Source of the DNA: Candidatus Sumerlaeota bacterium
GTDB taxonomy: Bacteria > Sumerlaeota > Sumerlaeia > Sumerlaeales > Sumerlaeaceae
Length of the DNA stretch: 57,772 bases
Assembly: GCA_026398535.1 (NCBI GenBank)
Contig: JAPLSQ010000056.1
Span: 1-57,772 of the forward strand
Direction: 5' to 3'
Below the pieces are notes generated by a model. It saw only the letters and a program-made list of their open reading frames with translations, made no database searches and was not told the DNA's origin. Positions 15,526 through 24,435 of this stretch are shown piece by piece; the first letter of the stretch is position 1, and each line of letters opens with the position of its first letter. A program made the position numbers and the translations under genes.

Positions 15526-16659
15526 GTTTGTTTCGAAGTATTCGGAGGCGGCTGTCATGCCCGCGCCACGTTCGAATTTATGCCCGAGTTTTGCCAGCAT
15601 TTGTTCGACGGCGCCGATGATTGTGAGCGCGTCGAATTCGTTGTGCCAGCCGAGCGTGGCAAACCGGAAAATCTTCCCTTTCAGATGATCCTGTCCGCCC
15701 GCGATGGTGAATCCCATCTCGCGCATGGTCTTGACAACCTTGCCTCCGTCGATGTCATCCGGCACATTGATCGCGGTGACGGTGTTGGAGGGATGCCTGG
15801 GATAGAGAGAGCAACCGATGGCTTTCATGGCGTTGCGGGCGCCCCCGGCCAGGCGTGCGTGGCGCTTCCACACATTTTCGATGCCCTCGGCCTGGATCAT
15901 GTCGAGCGAGACCTCAAGCCCGAAGATCAGCGACACGGGCGGCGTGAAAGGCGTCGTGTTCTCCGCGAGGCTTTTTAGGTATTTGGCGAGCGAGAAATAG
16001 AACTTGGCGGATTTTGATTGCTTGATGGCTTCCTGCGCCTTGGGGCTGATGGAGACGAATGCCAGGCCTGGCGGCAGCATGATGCCTTTTTGCGATCCGG
16101 CGCCCACGAGGTCCGCACCCCACTCGTCCGTGCGCATTTCCTCGGCGCACAATCCGCTTACGGCATCCACGATGAGCAGCGTGCCGGTGTTGCGTGTCAC
16201 TTCCGCGATGGCCTTGACATCGGAAAGTGCGCCCGTTGACGTCTCGCACAGTTCGATGTAGACGGCTTTCGTGTCGGGGCGCTTCTTGAGCAAATCCGCC
16301 ACGAGGTTGGGATCGGGACCCGTCCCCCAGTCGATCTTCACGCGGTCGGCATCGAAACCGAAAGCTTGGGCGATCTGGCCCCAGCGCTCGCCGAATTTGC
16401 CGCCTTCGAGGCTGATAATGTGGTCGCCGGGACTGGCCGTGCTGATGATGGCCGCCTCCATGGCGCCTGTTCCTGACGATGCGAGGGTGACCACGGGATT
16501 GGATGTCTGAAAAATGTATTTCAGCCCCTCATTCACCTTTTTGAACAGGGGATCGAAATCCGCTGAGCGGTGATGGATGATCGGCTTTGCTGTGGCCGCC
16601 AGCACTTGCGGGGGAACCGTTACCGGTCCCGGAGCGTAGATATAGTTTTTCCTTAACAC
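15520..16659 (-). CDS. Class V PLP-dependent aminotransferase (alanine-glyoxylate / serine-pyruvate type)
   Basis: 379 residues from the GTG at 16659, which has AAAGGA upstream and gives VLRKNYIYAPGPVTVPPQVL. The family hallmarks are APGPV at the N-terminus, LASSGTGAMEAA as the phosphate-cup region, LIVDAVSGL with the cofactor Asp, and GSQKGIMLPPGL with the Schiff-base Lys at about 191. Members transaminate alanine, serine or glyoxylate, or act on phosphoserine. In this kind of genome they often serve serine/glycine metabolism. An open upstream extension to 16809 contains repeat-derived peptide and is not part of the protein. The C-terminus ends YFETNR, with its stop codon inside a family A repeat. 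Confidence 0.9.
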   Translation of the reverse strand: MLRKNYIYAPGPVTVPPQVLAATAKPIIHHRSADFDPLFKKVNEGLKYIFQTSNPVVTLASSGTGAMEAAIISTASPGDHIISLEGGKFGERWGQIAQAFGFDADRVKIDWGTGPDPNLVADLLKKRPDTKAVYIELCETSTGALSDVKAIAEVTRNTGTLLIVDAVSGLCAEEMRTDEWGADLVGAGSQKGIMLPPGLAFVSISPKAQEAIKQSKSAKFYFSLAKYLKSLAENTTPFTPPVSLIFGLEVSLDMIQAEGIENVWKRHARLAGGARNAMKAIGCSLYPRHPSNTVTAINVPDDIDGGKVVKTMREMGFTIAGGQDHLKGKIFRFATLGWHNEFDALTIIGAVEQMLAKLGHKFERGAGMTAASEYFETNR

Positions 16660-16738
16660 GATTGCGCGTCCTTTCGTCTGTTCATAGTGGGCTGGAAACC
16701 TGTCATGACAGTACGTTATCGCGCAAGGGGAAAATGAC

Positions 16739-16783
16739 GGACACCGTCTACTATTTCGGCGGACAACCACGGACGAAGAACTC
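16739..16783 (+). repeat. Family A repeat with CTACTATTTCGGCGG head
   Basis: CGGACACCGTCTACTATTTC GGCGG is joined to ACAACCACGGACGAAGAAC. The same head (ACACCGTCAACTACTTCGGC) precedes the copy at 24389. It lies in the divergent gap between the aminotransferase and the aldo/keto reductase genes. Confidence 0.88.
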
Positions 16784-16844
16784 GGTTGCCTTCTATGTAA
16801 TATCATCATAGTAAACCTCGCAAAACGTTACAGGATGGTTGTTT

Positions 16845-17978
16845 ATGATTTACAGGCAGCTCGGCAGGACAGGTCTCAAGGTGTCGCAGCTTGGTTTTGG
16901 CGCCATGCGCCTGCCCATGGTTGGGGAGGGAGAGGGGGCAACCGTGAACAGGGAGCTTGCCATTCCCATGATTCACAGGGCATTCGAAGCGGGGGTGAAT
17001 TACATCGACACGGCGGTCGGCTACTGCAATTATGACAGCCAGCGTGCGGTAGGCGAAGCGCTCAAGGGCTGGCGCGACCGCATTATCGTTTCGACAAAGA
17101 ATCCATATTATGGCGAGGATGAGAAGGAATGGTGGGGCAATCTTGAGCAGAGCCTCGAGCGGCTGCAAATCACGCGCGTTGATGTGTACAATCACCACGG
17201 TTTGAGCTGGAAAGCTTACGAGGAGCAGGTGGAACCGCGTGTGAGCAAATGGATGAAACGCGCGAAGGATCAGGGGCTGATCCGCCACATCTGCTTTTCG
17301 TTCCACGACAATAACGAGGCGCTGATGAAGCTTGCCGGCACGGGTTACGGCGATGCGGCGACGGTTCAGTACAACATGCTGGATCGTTCGCTGGAGAAGG
17401 GAATCGCGCGCGCCCACGAAAAGGGCATGGGAATTGTTGTGATGGGGCCTGTGGGCGGCGGGCGCCTGGGAAGCGACAATAACGTGTTGAGCGCGCTTGT
17501 GCCTGAGATCCGGCGTGTACCGGAACTTGCTCTGCGCTTTGTGCTGGCCAATCCCAATGTCTCGGTTGCTCTTTCAGGCATGGCCACGATGAAAATGGTC
17601 GAGGAAAACGTGCTCATCGCCTCTGATCCGCGAAACCTGACCGCCGAGGAATACGCGGCCATCGACGCGCATCTCAACCGGCTCAAGGGGATGGCTGAGC
17701 TTTATTGCACGGCCTGCGGTTATTGCAAGCCTTGCCAGGCGGGAATAGACATTCCGCGTGTGTTCGATCTGTACAACCGCGGGCGCATCTATGGGATCTG
17801 GGATTCGGCGCGTGAGGAGTACCGTTGCATGCCGGCGGCCCAGTGGTTTCCGGCGCCGCATGCCACCGATTGCACTCAGTGCGGTGAGTGCGAGGAGAAA
17901 TGCCCGCAGAAAATTTCCATCCGCGCCCAGCTCGGCGAAGCCCATGACGCGCTCATGAGCACGGGCAAGAATGCCTGA
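16845..17978 (+). CDS. Aldo/keto reductase with C-terminal 2x[4Fe-4S] ferredoxin domain
   Basis: 377 residues. An N-terminal AKR TIM barrel (MIYRQLGRTGLKVSQLGFG) has the catalytic Asp in YIDTAVGYCNYD and the His-containing strand VYNHHGLS. The C-terminal ferredoxin-like part has two cluster motifs, CTACGYCKPC and CTQCGECEEKCP. This 4Fe-4S AKR subfamily (YhdN/YrpG-like predicted oxidoreductases) is common in anaerobes. The iron-sulfur clusters suggest electron transfer to or from ferredoxin rather than only NADPH. I start at the ATG at 16845, preceded by AGGA, although TTG at 16839 is also in frame. It is transcribed away from the aminotransferase. The true substrate is unknown. Confidence 0.92.
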   Translation: MIYRQLGRTGLKVSQLGFGAMRLPMVGEGEGATVNRELAIPMIHRAFEAGVNYIDTAVGYCNYDSQRAVGEALKGWRDRIIVSTKNPYYGEDEKEWWGNLEQSLERLQITRVDVYNHHGLSWKAYEEQVEPRVSKWMKRAKDQGLIRHICFSFHDNNEALMKLAGTGYGDAATVQYNMLDRSLEKGIARAHEKGMGIVVMGPVGGGRLGSDNNVLSALVPEIRRVPELALRFVLANPNVSVALSGMATMKMVEENVLIASDPRNLTAEEYAAIDAHLNRLKGMAELYCTACGYCKPCQAGIDIPRVFDLYNRGRIYGIWDSAREEYRCMPAAQWFPAPHATDCTQCGECEEKCPQKISIRAQLGEAHDALMSTGKNA

Positions 17979-17997
17979 CAGCCGGCTTTGGGGTGGG

Positions 17998-18118
17998 TTC
18001 ACCACAGAGACACGGAGAACCGCTTGCCGCAAGGTGGACTGACGAGAAAGGTTCGCCAAACACGGCGATCGCGAGCCAGATATCTCAGGAGAACACGGAC
18101 AACCACGGACGAAGAACA
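17998..18118 (+). repeat. Split family A repeat with an internal block
   Basis: GTTCACCACAGAGACACGGA GAAC at 17998-18021 and GAACACGGACAACCACGGAC GAAGAAC at 18092-18118 are two halves of the repeat, separated by about 70 bp (GCTTGCCGCAAGGTGGACTG and beyond). It lies between the convergent AKR and phosphodiester glycosidase genes. The internal block is not recognised elsewhere in the window. Confidence 0.75.
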
Positions 18119-18165
18119 AGACGACTTCCGAATCCAATCATGTCTGTAATCTTTATCTCAAGCCA

Positions 18166-19683
18166 TTAATACGGATTCCACGCGTCGACACGAGTGGTTG
18201 TCCCCATCTCGTTTTCGCTGACCCAGCCTTGGTCAGAGCCGAATTCGCACTTCCACCAGCATTGGCCTTTTGCGCGGACGCCGTTGAGGGGGTGTGTCAT
18301 GACACGTCCGGTAGACAGGGCCGCGAATGATTTGCTGGACGACCAGTTGGTTCCGGGTCCGCGTCGCAGGGTCGCGGAAGTCGTGGTGATGATATTCTGA
18401 CCGGCGGCGAATGCCGATGAACGGGCAACGTTTTCGACCAGTTGAACGATCATGATGCCGTTGGAGACGGTGCGCTCACCGGTGGCGTCGGAGGGGTGAT
18501 TGCGCACGACGCCGTCGAGCCACATCGTGGACGATCCGCCGCCGTCCTGGTTGATGCCGTCGGCGGCGCCGAGGTAATTGATGCAGAAATTCGCAAGCTG
18601 CGCCATGTTCATGCCGATGCTTTCGGCGGCGCGGCCATCCACCACGACGAGAAAAATCCATGTGGAGTTGTAAGCGAATGCCGTTCGGGGGTTAAGGTTT
18701 GTGTCGGCGATGTCATAAGGCGCGCCATTTTTCAGGAAGACGTCGCCGCCGCCCGCGCTGGCATAGGTTTTCGTCCAGTCGACGCTGTTGCGTGTCGCGC
18801 AATCATCCTGGTAATGGGTGATCTCCTGGCTGACGCGCACCTCAGAGCCGGCGCTGACGTTCGACAGCAATGCGGCCGCGGCGGTTCCTGTTGCCGAAAG
18901 AACGATGTGGTCGAAGGGGATCAGGGTGTTTCCCGCTCCGTTGTAAATAGCCCTGACCGTGCCCGTTGTATAGCCGGGCGTGGGCATGAGCAGCGTTGGG
19001 CGGGCCATCTGGACAAGAACTTCGGCGCCACTCGAATCAGTCTGCGTTGAGACATCGTAGTAGGGCGTGAAAATGATCAGTTCGTTGGTTCCGCGCGCGC
19101 GGTCGACGTCCGTGATATATTGTTCCTGTGCTGTTGCGGGATAAGTGACTTTGTTCTTGCTGGCGGTGTGGCTGACGCAGCCGCCGATGAATGTGGCGCG
19201 ATTCAGCGTCCATGCGAAACCAGATCCGCCCGTGACATTGGGATAGCGTTTGGCGTACCATCCGCCGATAAGTTGGCCGCCCGTGGGCACGCCCGTCGTA
19301 AGGTTGAAGAAATCGCCGTTGACCGCCACCACGACATCATACCGGTACTTGCCCCATTCCTGTCCCCAGTATCCGATCATGTCCTCGGCGCGTGCGGCCA
19401 TCGCGCTCACCTTCTCGCGTCCCGTACGGATCGTATCGTTTGATAGCAGTGTGTCGATGATAAGCGATGTCGTCGCGCGGTCCATGCGCGTCACGAAAAC
19501 ATTGTTTGGGCCGGACAGGGTGAATTTCTGGTATTCGACACCTGATGTGACTTGTGTCCATTGGCCCCATGCAACCGGCGCCGCGGCAACAATGACAGCC
19601 ATGAAAAGCGCCGCCTGAAAATACCCCGATCCGCTGGCTACGCGCTGCCGCGCGCGGAAAAATCGCACAGAGAGAGAGCTCAT
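18166..19683 (-). CDS. Secreted phosphodiester glycosidase (NAGPA domain) with SH3-like domain and W-x-x-Y C-terminus
   Basis: 505 residues. It has a signal peptide (hydrophobic FQAALFMAVIVAAAPVAWG) and a phosphodiester glycosidase (NAGPA) domain at about residues 80-400, with VVAVNGDFF, IFLVVVDGRAAESIGM and the diagnostic INQDGGGSSTMW. Enzymes with this fold cleave sugar-phosphodiesters, as in the mannose-6-phosphate uncovering enzyme; bacterial members act on envelope or teichoic-like glycans. A bacterial SH3-like region (about 425-490, TTSATLRRGPGTNWSSS) may bind cell-wall material. The C-terminus is TRVDAWNPY, matching the tail of four other exported proteins here. The ATG at 19683 has GGAGG seven bases upstream. 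It is convergent with the AKR gene and downstream of ppk1. Confidence 0.9.
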   Translation of the reverse strand: MSSLSVRFFRARQRVASGSGYFQAALFMAVIVAAAPVAWGQWTQVTSGVEYQKFTLSGPNNVFVTRMDRATTSLIIDTLLSNDTIRTGREKVSAMAARAEDMIGYWGQEWGKYRYDVVVAVNGDFFNLTTGVPTGGQLIGGWYAKRYPNVTGGSGFAWTLNRATFIGGCVSHTASKNKVTYPATAQEQYITDVDRARGTNELIIFTPYYDVSTQTDSSGAEVLVQMARPTLLMPTPGYTTGTVRAIYNGAGNTLIPFDHIVLSATGTAAAALLSNVSAGSEVRVSQEITHYQDDCATRNSVDWTKTYASAGGGDVFLKNGAPYDIADTNLNPRTAFAYNSTWIFLVVVDGRAAESIGMNMAQLANFCINYLGAADGINQDGGGSSTMWLDGVVRNHPSDATGERTVSNGIMIVQLVENVARSSAFAAGQNIITTTSATLRRGPGTNWSSSKSFAALSTGRVMTHPLNGVRAKGQCWWKCEFGSDQGWVSENEMGTTTRVDAWNPY

Positions 19684-19778
19684 CAGAATCCTCCGTTTTT
19701 TGTCTTGAACTCAACTTGACACAGGACGTCGGCTCCCATGACCGTGGGGCGTTCCCTCCGAACAATCGTCCCGCGCGA

Positions 19779-21956
19779 TCAATCTTCCTTCTTCGCGGCC
19801 AGCTTATCCTCGAGCCCGATAAGGTGGGCGTGCGAATCGAAAACGGCGGACGGACTCGGCGGCGAGCGCCGTTTCCATGTTCCATCGCTGCGCAACTCCC
19901 ACGCGTTCACGTTGTCGTTGAGGGCGCTGGCGAGGATTTCGTTGACGATGCGTTCGCGCAACTGGGGGTCCTCCACTGGGAACATCGTCTCGATGCGGTT
20001 GAAGAAGTTGCGCTGCATCCAGTCGGCGCTCGACAGGTAAACAAGCGGCTGGCCGCTCTGGTTGAAATAAAAGATGCGGGAATGCTCGAGGAATCGTCCC
20101 ACGATGGAGATGACGCGGATGTTTTCCGAGACGCCGGGCACTCCGGGCCTGAGGCAGCAGTTGCCGCGCACGATGAGATCGATTTTCACCCCGGCGCGGC
20201 TGGCCTCGTAGAGCGCGGCGATGATCTTCGGCTCGACGAGCGAGTTCATCTTGCAGATGATGTGCGCCTTGCCGCCGCGGTGGGCCAGATGGATTTCATC
20301 GTGGATGAGCTTGAGCAGTTTGGAGTGCATGTCATTTGGCGCGAGAACAAGGTTGTTCCATTCGGTGTGGTTCGCGAATCCCGTGAGCGTGTTGAACAGA
20401 TTCGAGACGTCCTCGCACATGTTCGGGTCGGCGGTGAACAGCCCGAAGTCGGTGTAGATGGCCGCTGTGGTGGGATTATAATTGCCCGTTGCAAGGTGAC
20501 AATACCTTCGGAGTTGCTTGCCCTCGCGGCGCACGACGAGGCACGCCTTGCAGTGGGTTTTGTAGCCTACAATGCCATAGACGACATGGACGCCCTCGCG
20601 TTCGAGCAGTCGCGCCCACAGAATGTTGTTTGCCTCGTCGAATCGCGCCTTGAGCTCGACGAGCGCCACAACTTGCTTGCCGTTGTTGGCCGCCTTGATG
20701 AGCGAGCGCATGATGGGCGACTCGGGGGATGTGCGGTAAAGGGTCATTTTGATGGCCAGCACGCCGGGATCGGTGGAGGCTGTGTCGATGAAGTCCGCGA
20801 CAGAGTTGAACGACTCGTAGGGGTGGTGGACAAGGATGTCGCCGGCGCGCAGGTGGTCGAAGATGTTGCCCTCCTGGCGCCAGCCCGCGCGCACATGGGG
20901 CTTGAACGGCTTGTATCGCAAATCATCGCGCCCCGGCAGGCGCGCCAGCGATATCCAATCGCCGAAATTGAGAGGCCCTTCGACGGGGATGATGTCGCGC
21001 CGCTCTATCTCGAGCATCTCACGCAGGAACGCCACCGCCTCATCAGGGGCCCGGCTGGAAATTTCAAGCCTGACGACATTGCCCCACTGGCGCTGGCGCA
21101 GTTCCGCTTCCACGACCTTGAGCAGGTCTTCAGCGTCTTCCTCGTCAATTTCCAGATCCGAGTCACGAGTGACCCTGAGCTCAAAACTGTCGACGACCTG
21201 CGATCCGGCAAAAAGCTGCTGCAGATGCATCGCGATGACTTCGCTGATCAGGATGAAGCGCGACTTGCCGCGCACCTTCAGCGGCACGAAACGCGACAAC
21301 AACTGGGGCACTTCAACAAACGCATAGACTGTTTTCCTGGATCCGCCGTTGGATCCCGCGCCCTTCGGGCGCAGCATCACGCACAGGCTCAGGCTTTTGT
21401 TGGGCAGATGCGGAAACGGGTGCGCCGGATCAACGCCCATGGGCGTGAGTACGGGATAGATCTGGCGCGTGAAGTACTTCCTGAGATACTTGATTTCGGC
21501 TTCGGTGAGTTCGCTGCGGCTTGCGATTTCAATGCCATTTTTCTTAAGCTGCGGCAGAAGCTCCTTGAGCCAGAGTTTTGCCTGCGCGGCGGCCATCTCG
21601 CGCACGCGCCGCGAGATGGCGTTTATTGAATTGTCGGCAGTAAGGCCGTCGGCGCCGGTGGAGCGCGAGCGCATGCGAACCTGCTCCATCAGTCCCGCCA
21701 CGCGCACCATGTAGAACTCGTCGAGGTTGGTTGAAAAGATCGACAGAAACTTGATGCGTTCGAGCAGGGGAATGGAGGCCGTGGCCGCGAGCGCGAGCAC
21801 GCGGGCGTTGAAATCCAGCCAGCTCGCTTCGCGGTTGAAATACATATCGGGCAGTGTGGCGGGATCAACCGAAGGAGAGGGCCGACGCCCGCCTGAACCT
21901 TTATTGCCGCGCACAACTTTTGCCTTGGCTGGCGCGTTGGCTGTATTCTTTGGCAT
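19779..21956 (-). CDS. ppk1: Polyphosphate kinase 1
   Basis: 725 residues, a normal length for PPK1, which makes long-chain polyphosphate reversibly from ATP. The N-terminal domain opens with YFNREASWLDFNARVL and FLSIFSTNLDEFYMVRV. The catalytic C-terminal phospholipase-D-like domains include VEGPLNFGDW, FVHHPYESF-type stretches, IKMTLYRTSPESPI, LKARFDEANNI and YCHLATGNYNPTTA, whose His is the phosphorylated residue. The first 25 residues are a lysine/glycine-rich extension. It shares the strand with ppx upstream, with 129 bp and a hybrid repeat between them. The two together make and hydrolyse polyphosphate. Confidence 0.97.
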   Translation of the reverse strand: MPKNTANAPAKAKVVRGNKGSGGRRPSPSVDPATLPDMYFNREASWLDFNARVLALAATASIPLLERIKFLSIFSTNLDEFYMVRVAGLMEQVRMRSRSTGADGLTADNSINAISRRVREMAAAQAKLWLKELLPQLKKNGIEIASRSELTEAEIKYLRKYFTRQIYPVLTPMGVDPAHPFPHLPNKSLSLCVMLRPKGAGSNGGSRKTVYAFVEVPQLLSRFVPLKVRGKSRFILISEVIAMHLQQLFAGSQVVDSFELRVTRDSDLEIDEEDAEDLLKVVEAELRQRQWGNVVRLEISSRAPDEAVAFLREMLEIERRDIIPVEGPLNFGDWISLARLPGRDDLRYKPFKPHVRAGWRQEGNIFDHLRAGDILVHHPYESFNSVADFIDTASTDPGVLAIKMTLYRTSPESPIMRSLIKAANNGKQVVALVELKARFDEANNILWARLLEREGVHVVYGIVGYKTHCKACLVVRREGKQLRRYCHLATGNYNPTTAAIYTDFGLFTADPNMCEDVSNLFNTLTGFANHTEWNNLVLAPNDMHSKLLKLIHDEIHLAHRGGKAHIICKMNSLVEPKIIAALYEASRAGVKIDLIVRGNCCLRPGVPGVSENIRVISIVGRFLEHSRIFYFNQSGQPLVYLSSADWMQRNFFNRIETMFPVEDPQLRERIVNEILASALNDNVNAWELRSDGTWKRRSPPSPSAVFDSHAHLIGLEDKLAAKKED

Positions 21957-21978
21957 TGTGACTATGTTTGGGGAAATC

Positions 21979-22020
21979 GGTCAGCGAATACACCATCAGG
22001 CGGACAACCACGGACGAATT
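21979..22020 (+). repeat. Fused family B and family A repeat
   Basis: A family B unit with two G-to-A changes (GTCAGCGAATACACCATCAG) runs directly into GCGGACAACCACGGACGAAT of family A. This is the only place in the window where the two families are joined. It lies in the gap between ppx and ppk1. Confidence 0.88.
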
Positions 22021-22085
22021 GTCAACGACAGATTTGCGCTCATGCGCCAAGAATAAATATTGCCCCCCGCGGCGGATGGGGCCGG

Positions 22086-23057
22086 CTATAAGGTTGCGTC
22101 CGCGGCGATCATCGCGGCGATCAGCCCGTCGCGCAAATCGTGCGCGGTGACCTGTATGCTTTCGAGCGAATGCAGTTTCATGAGGCCGCGCGCGATGAGC
22201 GCTCCGGGAACGATTATTGACGCCCGTTCGCTGTCGATGCCCATTTGCTCGCGCATCTGCCCTATGGTCATTTCGCGCAGCGCGCAGATCATGTCGTCCA
22301 GTTCGCGGAAAGTGATGGTGTTGCGGGGAGAACACGGACAAGCACGGACGAACACGGACGAACACGGACGAATTAATGACATGTCGCGCGCGCGCCTGGC
22401 GCCGAGAATGGCACACATCGTGCCTGCCGCGCCGATAGCGTTCGCCGGGTGCGGCGCGGGCGTCAGCCGCGCCTCGTGGAGCACGTTCGCGATTTCCCGC
22501 TCCAGCCGCATGAATTGATCGGGTGTGACGGGATTTCCGGGGCTGACCATCTGATGCAGGCGCACAGCCCCCAGCCGCAGGGAGTGCGCTGAGTCGAGAC
22601 TCAGATCGGCACGTGTGTAAATCAATTCAGTGCTGCCGCCGCCAATATCGATGAGCATGTTTCGGACGTTGGGCGTCATGTCGGGTCTCGCGCCAAGCGC
22701 CAGCAGGCGGGCCTCGTCGGCGCCGCAGATGATTTCGATGCGCACATCCGCCTGCGCGGCCACAGCCTTAATCAGTTCGGCGCTGTTGACAGCTTCGCGC
22801 ACCGCGCTTGTCGCAACAATGCGCGAGACGCAGGGACCGAGACCGCGCATCGCGGCGCCAATTTCCTGGAACGCGGCGGCGGCCGCGCCGATCTGCTTTT
22901 GGTCCAGCCTTCCATCATTGAACGCCGCCGTGCCCAAACGGATGGGATAACGTGTATCGACAAGCGTCCGGCGCATGACGCCTTCGATTTCAACGGCGCG
23001 CGCCTTGATGGCGTTGCTGCCTATGTCGCCCGCAAAATAGCGTTTTTGACCGGTCAT
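22086..23057 (-). CDS. ppx: Exopolyphosphatase / guanosine pentaphosphate phosphohydrolase, with in-frame repeat
   Basis: 323 residues of the Ppx/GppA family (ASKHA ATPase fold), covering the catalytic two domains but not the C-terminal HD extension of long forms. Motifs are FAGDIGSNAIKARAVE (phosphate 1), IVATSAVREA, IICGADEARLLALG and LIDIGGGSTELIY (phosphate 2). The position beside ppk1 supports the polyphosphatase role over a pppGpp role. Residues about 228-244 (SSVFVRACPCSPRNT and flanks) are the translated reverse strand of a family A repeat. They lie between GARRARDMSLI and FRELDDMICALREM, where relatives have a short connection. The insertion keeps the frame. It may or may not leave the enzyme active. 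Confidence 0.9.
   Translation of the reverse strand: MTGQKRYFAGDIGSNAIKARAVEIEGVMRRTLVDTRYPIRLGTAAFNDGRLDQKQIGAAAAAFQEIGAAMRGLGPCVSRIVATSAVREAVNSAELIKAVAAQADVRIEIICGADEARLLALGARPDMTPNVRNMLIDIGGGSTELIYTRADLSLDSAHSLRLGAVRLHQMVSPGNPVTPDQFMRLEREIANVLHEARLTPAPHPANAIGAAGTMCAILGARRARDMSLIRPCSSVFVRACPCSPRNTITFRELDDMICALREMTIGQMREQMGIDSERASIIVPGALIARGLMKLHSLESIQVTAHDLRDGLIAAMIAADATL
22326..22376 (+). repeat. Family A repeat inside ppx
   Basis: GGGGAGAACACGGACAAGCA, CGGACGAACACGGACGAACA and CGGACGAATTA. It belongs to the AACACGGACGA variant also seen at 1346. It is read through in frame on the minus strand as part of the exopolyphosphatase. Confidence 0.88.
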
Positions 23058-23118
23058 ATCTCAGGTTTGGTTGTCCCTTTGCAGGTAATGTGCATAATTG
23101 ATGTTATGTGCCGGGGCT

Positions 23119-24366
23119 TTATAAAAGGAAAGAATCCATGCCCCGTTTGAGCCGCTCGAACTGATAGCTGACAACCTCGCGCAGCAGGATGAAGCGTTCT
23201 TCGCGAGCCACGTGGGGCATGCGCATCGCCTGGCGGTACACTTCCTCGACGTTTCGGGCGGTAATTTCCAGCGAGTATTCCCGTGAGCTGGCGTGCGCTC
23301 CGCGTCCCAGACGCGCCCGCAACTCATCATCGGCCAGCAGGCTGGTGACGCGGCGCGCAAAGCCGTCCGTGTCCCCGGGCGCGACAAGGAAACCGTTGAG
23401 TTCCGTCTTGACGGTTTCGCGCACTCCCGGTCCGTCGACGGCGACCACGGGCAGTCCTGCGGCCATGGCTTCGGCCACAACCATGCCCTGGGTCTCCGTA
23501 GTCGATGAAAACACGAAGATATCGCCCGCAAGGTAAGCTGAGTCGAGCATGCTGCCCGTGAGGGCGCCCGTGAAGATGATGCGCGGCGCGCATTTCATGG
23601 CGGCCGCGGCCGCCCGCAACTCCTCTTCTGCGTCGCCGCTTCCCACAAGAACAAGGCGCGCCTGCGGCGCGTCCCGTGAAATCAGCTCAAACGCGTTCAG
23701 CAGGAACGCGCAGTTTTTTTCATGAGCGAGTCTGCCGACGAACAGGAGAACCGGCGCATCGGGCGGGATTGCGTGGCGCTCGCGGATCCTTTTGTTTGGC
23801 GCGCGGTCAGCGGACGCGAAGCGCGACAGATCGATACCGGATGGAATGACACGTACCGGCGTCTTGACGCCGCGTCCGGCGAGCATCCGCTTGATGTCAT
23901 CCGAGGGCGCGATGATCGTGTCGCAGCAATTTGCGAAGCGTGCGCTGAGTTTCACAGCAAGTTCGATCACCATGTTCTGCTCAAACGGCATGTAATGGGC
24001 GTATTTTTCGTACTGGGTATGGTATGTGAAAACGACGGGCATGTCATACGCGCCGCCCAGATGAAGCCCCGTCTGGCCCAGCAGGAAGGGGTGATGCACA
24101 TGCACGATGTCGGGCCCGATCTGCGCGAAACGCAGTTGCACATCAAGCCACAACGGCAGGGGCAGTGAGAACGCCGTGGCATTGAAATTGCGGATGGACC
24201 AGATGCGGAACACATCCGGCTCGGGTTGCGCCGGAGGGTCGTATTCGGGCGCGAAAATGAAGACCCGGTGGCCGTTGCGGCGCAATTGTCCCGCCAGCGT
24301 TTCCACGGCGATGGGGACTCCGCCGATGAACGGCTTGTAATTGTTGGTGAACATCGCGATCTTCAT
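23119..24366 (-). CDS. Glycosyltransferase family 4 (group 1)
   Basis: 415 residues with the GT-B fold. The N-terminal domain opens KIAMFTNNYKPFIGGVPIAV and continues DIVHVHHPFLLGQTGL and VFTYHTQYEKYAHY. The C-terminal donor domain has IPSGIDLSRF, LLFVGRLAHEKN, LVLVGSGDAEEEL and the E-x7-E nucleotide-sugar site in SSTTETQGMVVAEAMAAGLPVVAV. This pattern is close to glucosyl- or mannosyl-diacylglycerol synthases and PimB-like enzymes (HVHHP and YHTQYEKYAHY). A role in making a glycolipid is likely. It is transcribed with ppx and ppk1 downstream and rnhB upstream on the same strand, with gaps of 61 and 37 bp. Confidence 0.9.
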   Translation of the reverse strand: MKIAMFTNNYKPFIGGVPIAVETLAGQLRRNGHRVFIFAPEYDPPAQPEPDVFRIWSIRNFNATAFSLPLPLWLDVQLRFAQIGPDIVHVHHPFLLGQTGLHLGGAYDMPVVFTYHTQYEKYAHYMPFEQNMVIELAVKLSARFANCCDTIIAPSDDIKRMLAGRGVKTPVRVIPSGIDLSRFASADRAPNKRIRERHAIPPDAPVLLFVGRLAHEKNCAFLLNAFELISRDAPQARLVLVGSGDAEEELRAAAAAMKCAPRIIFTGALTGSMLDSAYLAGDIFVFSSTTETQGMVVAEAMAAGLPVVAVDGPGVRETVKTELNGFLVAPGDTDGFARRVTSLLADDELRARLGRGAHASSREYSLEITARNVEEVYRQAMRMPHVAREERFILLREVVSYQFERLKRGMDSFLL

Positions 24367-24388
24367 TTCGATATGCCTTACAACCGCG

Positions 24389-24435
24389 CAGGGACACCGT
24401 CAACTACTTCGGCGGACAATCACGGACGAAGAACG
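24389..24435 (+). repeat. Family A repeat at the 3' end of rnhB
   Basis: GGGACACCGTCAACTACTTC GGCGG is joined to ACAATCACGGACGAAGAAC. Read on the minus strand it supplies the last codons (FFVRDCPPK) and the stop codon of rnhB. It shares its head with the copy at 16739. Confidence 0.9.

Noticed and set aside
19716..21629. 637-codon open frame on the plus strand
   Set aside because: It is entirely antisense to ppk1, whose motifs are unmistakable; the translation has no recognisable domain and reflects high G+C in third positions.
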